Below are positions 57,921 through 64,000 of a stretch of DNA of 64,000 nucleotides, piece by piece; position 1 is the stretch's first letter, and each line of letters opens with the position of its first letter. This stretch comes from Leptodontidium sp. MPI-SDFR-AT-0119 (Eukaryota; Ascomycota; Leotiomycetes; Helotiales; Leptodontidiaceae), in assembly GCA_020726505.1 (NCBI GenBank), contig JAHLEZ010000011.1:1922001-1986000 (forward strand), written 5' to 3'. Position numbers and translations under genes: made by a program. The notes under the pieces were generated by a model that searched no databases, had not been told where the DNA came from, and saw nothing but the letters and a program-made list of their open reading frames with translations.

Positions 57921-59656
57921 TATAATCTTTTAACTAATATTTCTTCTTTTTTAATAATAAGAAGCGCGATTAGTAGTTAAGATAGAAACTAACTTTCTTA
58001 CTAATATTACTCCCACATTCGAAGATTTATCGTAAACGGAAGTATAAATATAATTGGATTAATTATATAAAGATTATAATTAATAAGTAAATAAAGTATT
58101 TATTTAATATTAGGATTATTAGTATATTCCTAATATAAATAAATTATAACAAGATCGCTTTTGTATAACGCGAATAATAACCTGGGATTAGCGTGTTACT
58201 TATTGTATACACTTAACTTAATTATAAGCTCAAAGCTAAGATAAAGAAAATAGTAAGTATAATTCCTTAATTTACTAATTTTTTTATTAATCTAATTAAT
58301 TAAATAGTCGATGAAGATAATAATAAAAGTAGTAATACTTTATATTAAAGTGAATTGAATAATAAAGAAGGTACTTACGCTTCCTCAAATTACTAATAAA
58401 TTTACTAATTCCTTAGTTCATCTTACCGCACTTATTAAGATTTGAAATATCGAGGATTTCAAAAACTACGTCGACTTAATTTATATTACTTAGAGACATA
58501 TCACTTTAATAGGGAAAGAGTTTCTTACTCTTGTAATTCTTAGATATCTTTATTTTATCTAAGAATATAATAATAACTTAAACTAAGAATATAAATTCGA
58601 AGAAATAATAAACATACACAAATTCCTTCGTAATAACGATTAAAAGGCTATTAAGTTTAAGAGAAATACTATTAAAGTAAAACAAGAATACGTTCGAGAT
58701 CGAGGAACCGCTAGGATTATTATAAAATCGGGGGATCTAATAGTACAATAACTCCTTATATATATTATTATATTAAAGCCCTTTTATTTCTTCTTTAGCC
58801 CGCCCCCTCAAGGTTATAACTTAAACGAGAAGTAATAATAAGATCTTATTATATAATAATAATTACGGCAACAAAATAATTAGTCTAATACTATAGATTA
58901 ATTTTAAACAACTATACTTGGCCTTATACGATTATTACCCCCTAAGCTATTTAAAAGATCTACATAAGCTTTATTACTAAACGCTACTTCTGAATTAAGT
59001 ACAATAAATAATACGCCTAAACTACCGTTTTTATTTACTATTAATACTAAAACCCCTTAATTAGAACTTCTACGTTATCGCCGCGCTTTTCGATCTTCTT
59101 TAGAATCATTACTTTATAGTAATTACGTAATTAAAGATACGGCAAAAGTATAAAAACGATTATTTGTAGATCTTCTTAGTACACGTCGTTATAAAGATAC
59201 TCGTCTTTAAGGGTTACTCTTAAAGAAGAATAATTCGATAACTCACAAAAGAAAAAGGTCTAAAGTAAAGTATCTTAAGAAGCCTAAAAAGAGAGGGAAT
59301 ATAAATAAACAAAGAACTATAATCTAGGCTACTAATCGAGATATATAAGTCACTCTAAGGACTTTTTACTATAGTAAGTAGTATAATAATTAAGTTAAGA
59401 TCTATTTTCTTTATTATTAGTTACGTTAAAACGATTAGTAAAAAAATTAGTAAATTAATTTCTCGTCAAAATTTCTAAATTAAGCGACTTAACAAATTCA
59501 ATACTATGGACCCACTTTTATTAGGTCCTTAATAGGTACTTATAGGTTAGGTTAACCTCGACCTCAACTTACCTAATCACGTAAGCCCAACCTAAACCCA
59601 ACCCATGGGTTAGGTGGGTTGAGTATTCAATGGGTTGCCAAGAAAAAAAACGCAGC

Positions 59657-60645
59657 CTACCGGGGACGCAGCGCGTAAGCTTCTGGCCTTGTCCTTTCAA
59701 CCGCTAGCTGTTCAAGCTTGGGTCTTAGAATCTCACAGCTTGGATGGGTTCTAAAGGATAGCAGACCTCTCTCGATGGTTTTGACAACTGCTCTGAGACT
59801 GTTCTTGAAGTAATCGATGTGCTTTTGTATGTCTTCATGAACTGGACATAGATTAGCGGAGGTCCGGTTAGAGCAGTCGCTACATATGATGGTCATCAGA
59901 TCGGAGTAGAGGTTTTGATGCCGTAGTTTGCATGCCGAGTTCACTAAAGCGTTGACGGTCTCGCCACGGCGGTGATGAGACATCATCAACGCGCTTATCT
60001 GTAATTATTTAGTCATCTGTTTTCACCATTCTTTCAAACGAGAAACAGGGTTGAGTTGGAGTTGGGGAACCTGATTAGGAGGGGACTAACGCTGAATGTG
60101 TCATTAGGGTCCGAGGTGCCAGTACCGTTGATGATGGCGTCCACGCATCGCGATATCAAAGGCAATGCGCAATAGTACTCGGCCATATCGGTAAGTATCT
60201 GCAGCTGAAAGGCTTGACCAAAGTTGTTAAATACGATGGGTATGTTATAGACTGCTCGAAGCAAGTTCCCGAATATATGCCGTTGTGCAGCTTCACTATG
60301 CGTCATATATCTTCTTCCCCGGAGCCGACTGAAGTCCTTCTGATATGCTATCGAACTCTATTCTCGCGATTAGAATCATGGTCTGGATCGAAGCGCCTTT
60401 AATTAGGAAGAAGGTGAGGAAAGATAAAGAAAGGATGGAAATACTCACAATGTTTGGGTTGCTACACACAACGACCATGTGTCGTCGTCGTCGATGAGCG
60501 TCATCCATTCATATCGAAACTGCCCGCCAACCATCGGGACTTTCTCTGCAGAGTCTAGAAAGACATCGAAGAATTTCATGTGCATTCTCATTAGTGCCAA
60601 GTGAACGTCTATAACAAACTTGAAATTAGCTTCGTGTAATGGCAC
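59657..60645 (-). pseudogene. Fungal BTB-family gene, 5' truncated by a retrotransposon
   Basis: Three exons on the minus strand (60450 to about 60645, 60091-60362, 59657-59998; introns 60363-60449 and 59999-60090) read a fungal BTB/POZ-type protein: HMKFFDVFLDSAEKVPM, FRYEWMTLIDDDDTWSLCVA, FGNLLRAVYN, LQILTDMAEYYCALPLISRC and, in exon 3, LVNSACKLRHQNLYSDLMTI. Such proteins bind partners through the BTB fold, often in transcription or ubiquitin complexes. The first exon has no ATG: it opens with GTG just after an apparent splice acceptor (GCTAG), and about 20 bp further the Ty3/gypsy element begins. The promoter and first exon are thus missing or displaced. The remaining frame is intact, so the damage is recent or the gene was reached from an alternative start. 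Confidence 0.7.
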
Positions 60646-60665
60646 GTGCCCTAGCGCTTACTCCC

Positions 60666-60853
60666 TGTATATATGCGTGTAGAGTGGGGAAGAGATAACC
60701 TTCTCTCCTTAGCAATTAGCTTTTGTATTATACAGTATTATTAGCTATTATTTAGTGCCTCTCTAGCTATTCTATTATATTAAAGTTACCTTAGCGTGCT
60801 AGTGATTATTACATTCTAATTACTTTTCTCTTACCGCTAGCTTGACTATTACA
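60666..60853 (+). repeat. Candidate 5' long terminal repeat
   Basis: Begins TGTATATATGCG and may end ..GACTATTACA, giving TG..CA ends about 190 bp apart. The second LTR is outside the window, so neither boundary nor primer-binding site could be confirmed. Confidence 0.3.
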
Positions 60854-60949
60854 CGATAGTTTAAGCTAGAGAACCCTTATCCGCGGCGCTCGGTGGCCTT
60901 AGACTATAGGCAACCCCTCTTATAGATTAGAGAAGGTCTAAAAATACGC

Positions 60950-63900
60950 TAGCTATTGATTTGTAAGCGATATAAGAGTAGATTAAGACCCTTAAGGAGA
61001 AGAACGATGTCCTCGATAACCTTGTTATTAAATATCGCCGGATATATAGCGATAACTTTAATTAATACCCCCCGAATGTGAGGGAAAGGGTATAGCGACT
61101 TTAATAAATAAGACCTAGAGGTAGTGCGAATACTGCGGAAGATCGCTTACTAGCTACTAAAAAGTCCCGGGCTTTTCGCTAAGAAAAGGGGAAATATATA
61201 ATTCTATTAAAATATAAAGGGAAGAATTAACGAGAGCTAATAGAATATTTACAAGCTTATAATCGTGTCTTTAATTATAATAGTGAAGGGTTCCTTATTA
61301 ATATAGTTAAGATTAAGTAGGCAGCGACATTACTTTATAAAGAACCGGCGAATACTTAAGAAAGGTTTAAGAAGTATAATCTTAATGCCCTTAATATAAT
61401 AACTTAAGAGTCTTATAAGGAGTTTCTGGCGAACCTCTAGTTACTCTTTGTCTCGAGACAAGTAGTTAACTCTTACGCCTATAAGATAGTTTAATAGAGA
61501 CCTAGCTAACTTATCCTCGAATTTGTCAATTATCTCGAGGGAAAGGAAGAACAACTTAAGCTATTTACTTAACGTTAATTATAAGATATTCTCTTTAATA
61601 AGATTCGACTAGAGATTTGCTAGAGAATTGTTAAGAATAAGTAAGTTAATAAACTATAAATAAGAGAGGATGTTATTTTAGTAGTAGCCCTCTAAGAGGT
61701 ATATACTTTGCTTAAGGGAAATAATAGTAATAAGAGACTTAGGGAGCCAAAAGACAAAAAAGGAGAGTCCTCCTAAAAAGCCTCACAAAAAACCGGCGAT
61801 AAGTAAGAGAGTCCCCGCCTTAATCGATCCGGATTAGGAAGAGGTAACCTTAATAAGACCTTAATACGAGGGAAATACTGAGGGTTTAATAAGTTAAAGA
61901 CTTAATACTTTAAGTGTTAAGAGCTTGGCTATTACGTTAATAAATGCCTTAAGGCAAATAGCGAAGGTTCGCCGGATAAGAACTAGAAGAACGCCTAATT
62001 CGCGGCTACGTCCACGTCTCCCCTAAGATCGTTAAGTAAGAAAATAGAAATTTAACTAAAGATATTAGCGAGTAAAGAGTAGAAGAGCCTTACTGCTCTT
62101 ATTGATAATAAAGCGGAAGATAATTTTGTCTTAAAACTAATAATAAAAGAGTACGATTTATAATTTATTAGCGAAGGGCCGAAAATATTTTAAATATTAC
62201 TTAAGAACGAAGGTATTATTTACGGCACCGCGCTCGCTTAAGTAAAGATTACTAATACCCTTAGACAAACTAAGCTAGATGCGCTTCGGCTAAGGGTTAT
62301 TAATATACTAGGTATTAATTTGATTTTAAGGTGGCCTTAGTTAGAGGATACTAATCCTTAAATTAGTTTTAGAACTAAGTAGTAGAGGTATTTATATTAG
62401 TTAAATAATACTCGTGATTTTAGTATTATAAAGTCGTATAAATTCTCTTAACTTGTTTAGAAAAAAATAGTCCCTTATATATGTTATAATACTTAATTTA
62501 AATGTGTTACACTTACTAGACGCCAATAATACACTTATTATTCCCTAAGAGTATTATAAGTTTAAAGATGTCTTCTTAAAGAAGAAGGGGAATTAATTAC
62601 CCCTTTTAAAGGGTCGGCAATATACTATTAATTTAGAGCCAAATGCGAGATCGCTATACTCCCTTATTTATAACCTCTTCGAAATAGAGCTAGAGGTTTT
62701 TCGGGAATATCTTAAGTTCTCTAAAGTAAAAGGATAGATACAGAAAAGTAAGAGCTTAATTAACGCCTTAATTCTCTTTGTATTAAAGAAAGATAGTAGC
62801 CTTTGACTATGTGTTGACTATCGAGCTTTAAATAAAATCACAGTTAAAGATTAGTATCCCCTACCTTTAATTAGCGAAACGCTAAATAGACTCCGGGATA
62901 GGAAGGTTTTTATTAGCTTAAACTTATAGAATATATACTACCGTATTAAAATTAAGGCGGGAAATAAGTAGAAGACTACTTTTCGCACTTAATACGGGCA
63001 TTACGAGTATTAAGTTATACTATTTAGGCTATTTAATACACTAGCGACGTTCCAGGTATATATTAATAACGCGCTAGCGGGACTTATAGACGTCATTTGT
63101 GTCGTCTACTTTGACGATATTCTTATGTACTCGGCAAACCCGGCTTAGTATATAGATTATGTCCGCCAGGTCCTCGAAAGGCTACGATAGGCAAATCTCT
63201 TTATTAAGCTGTCGAAATACTCGTTTAATACTAAGAGTGTAAAGTTCTTAGGCTATGTCGTATCCCCCGTTAAAGTATTAATAAAGTAAAGCCAGGTAGA
63301 TATTATTAGGGAATAGTTAGAGCCTAAAAGTGTTAAAGATATTTAAGTTTTTATTAAGTTCGTTAACTTTTATCGGCGCTTTATTGTAAGTTTCTTGGCG
63401 ATTGCCCGGCTATTAATAAGTTTAATAAGAAGTAAGAAGAAAGGGCAACTTGCCTTTACTTTTCACTAGGGAACTACTAAGTAAGAGGCTTTTAACGTAT
63501 TAAAGGATACATTTATATTAGCCCCTTTTCTTATACACTTTAACCTAAAGAAGCTTATAAGACTAGAGGTAGACGCCTTTAGGTTTATACTTACGGGGAT
63601 TTTGTCCTAGCCTAAAGATTAGCCGGTGAGTGGCTAGACAAAGCTTATTTAGTACTTAATTACATTCTTTAGTAAAAAGCTAGAAAGTGTAGAGTTAAAC
63701 TATAAGGTTTACGATTATAAGCTTCTTATAATTATTAAGTACTTTGTTTATTAGAGGCATTACTTAAAAGGTAGTATAGCCTTTATTAAAGTGTTATTAG
63801 ATTATAATAATCTTTGTTACTTTATAAGTACTATAGTATTAAGCCGGCGGTAAGTTAAATAAGCCTTAGAGCTGTCTAAGTATGACTTCGTAATAGTTTA

Positions 63901-64000
63901 TAAGCTAAGGAAAAAGCACTTAGTAGATAAACCTTCGCGTAAGCTTAATTATAGGCCGGCGGAGAATAAAGAAAATATTATACTTCTTACTTTATAAAAT
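60950..64000 (+). pseudogene. Ty3/gypsy gag-pol, multiple stops
   Basis: Readable parts: a gag region (about 61,150-61,850); a zinc knuckle near 61,906-61,950 (YFKC, stop, ELGYYVNKC, with the His read as Tyr); an aspartic protease motif near 62,091-62,130 (TALIDNKAEDNFV, expected DSGA changed to DNKA); reverse transcriptase from 62,840 with YPLPLISETLNRLRDRKVF, KTTFRT and the active site VICVVYFDDILMYSA at 63,095-63,126; RNase H from about 63,550 (KLIRLEVDAFRFILTGIL); and the tail ALELSKYDFVIVYKL, HLVDKPSRKLNYRPAE near 63,870-63,960. Stops occur every few dozen codons. The copy cannot encode its own proteins. Confidence 0.88.

Larger units (their letters stand above)
47385..59450. repeat. Dispersed intron-like units with doubled branch-point motif
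   Basis: A roughly 20-nt doublet, TACTAAT - four to six A/T - TACTAAT (or its C-to-T form), recurs at least fourteen times. Units with splice-like ends: minus strand 47841-47887 and 48492-48550; plus strand 49203-49253, 49375-49417, 49693-49738, 50215-50257, 56806-56854, 57696-57745, 58253-58307 and 58371-58416. Most start GTAAGT or similar and end in AG, with lengths 43-59 nt. Further doublets lie near 47413, 48091, 48929-49004, 50680, 51510 and 59430. They are absent from introns of the nested transposon and of host genes. I read them as spliceosomal introns of the hAT-block genes. Confidence 0.6.
47170..59640. mobile_element. RIP-degraded hAT transposon block with nested insertion
   Basis: A 12.4-kb block whose composition drops sharply to AT-rich at about 47,270 and recovers at about 59,520. 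Both edges carry related GC-richer sequence in inverted orientation: the left edge has CAACCCAACCTAAC and later GGGCACGTGAC; the right edge, on the minus strand, has CAACCCACCTAAC and later GGCTTACGTGAT. I read these as diverged terminal inverted repeats. Inside, a hAT transposase relic is legible (57,230-57,920). Removing the 4.5-kb nested element leaves about 7.9 kb, long for hAT, so a second gene (minus-strand introns at 47.8-49.0 kb) may be included. No clear 8-bp target duplication could be set. Stops and TpA excess indicate RIP. Confidence 0.7.
60665..64000 (+). mobile_element. RIP-degraded Ty3/gypsy LTR retrotransposon, right end outside window
   Basis: AT-rich element starting near 60,665 beside the BTB gene and running off the right edge. 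Gag-pol domains appear in Ty3/gypsy order on the plus strand (zinc knuckle, protease, reverse transcriptase, RNase H). Stop codons pervade the frame, and several stand where Trp, Gln or Arg is expected, the RIP signature. Integrase and the 3' LTR would lie beyond the window. Confidence 0.9.

Noticed and set aside
47170..59640. Centromere or a giant Starship element as explanation for the AT-rich block
   Set aside because: A hATC domain and inverted edges explain the block; no DUF3435-type captain gene was recognised, and the block is short for a centromere.
1..64000. CRISPR arrays, rRNA and tRNA genes
   Set aside because: No regular repeat-spacer pattern or rRNA-like stretch was seen, and no tRNA could be supported by eye; CRISPR is not expected in fungi.

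Overview
The window looks like nuclear DNA of a filamentous ascomycete (Pezizomycotina, perhaps Leotiomycetes; class not certain). Genes carry short GT-AG introns of about 45-135 bp, and families typical of moulds recur: HET-domain proteins, GPI-anchored serine/threonine-rich wall proteins, a DUF7924-like protein and a fungal BTB family. Two strongly AT-rich blocks carry the mark of repeat-induced point mutation (RIP: many TpA, stop codons in place of Gln, Arg and Trp codons).

Layout. 0-4 kb: 3' part of an ABCC-type ABC transporter. 6-16 kb: a mucin-like GPI protein, a small secreted protein, a secretory FKBP isomerase and a PHO-4/Pho89-type phosphate symporter, separated by long non-coding stretches. 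16-25 kb: SDR pseudogene, MFS transporter, a large HET protein with a membrane-embedded N-terminus, a cyclase-family hydrolase, then relics of a HET gene and a DUF7924 gene. 26-28 kb: AIM9-like mitochondrial kinase-fold protein. 29-33.5 kb: decaying accessory DNA (broken F-box/ankyrin gene, flavin monooxygenase pseudogene, AT-rich desert). 34-35 kb: Kre9/Knh1-like membrane protein. 35.3-41.7 kb: four consecutive minus-strand enzyme genes (epoxide-hydrolase-like, SDR, cytochrome P450, secreted serine hydrolase) that may form a small metabolic cluster without a backbone synthase. 42.9-46 kb: a second intact HET gene and a secreted cysteine-module protein. 47.2-59.6 kb: an AT-rich block that is a RIP-ruined hAT transposon (a readable hAT dimerisation domain remains), into which a 4.5-kb, apparently intact Tc1/mariner-like transposon has jumped. 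59.65-60.65 kb: a BTB-family gene cut at its 5' end by a RIP-ruined Ty3/gypsy retrotransposon that runs off the right edge.

The most unusual material is the nested transposon locus. The inner element (51,992-56,518) has perfect 26-bp inverted ends, a TA target duplication, a five-exon 904-residue DDE transposase with no stop codon, a long direct repeat just inside both ends, and a decayed second gene on the opposite strand. The host hAT relic carries at least ten intron-like units of 43-59 nt that share a doubled branch-point motif (TACTAAT, a few A/T, TACTAAT) on both strands. Splice sites were inferred by eye from reading frame and family similarity, and coordinates may be off by a base or two.
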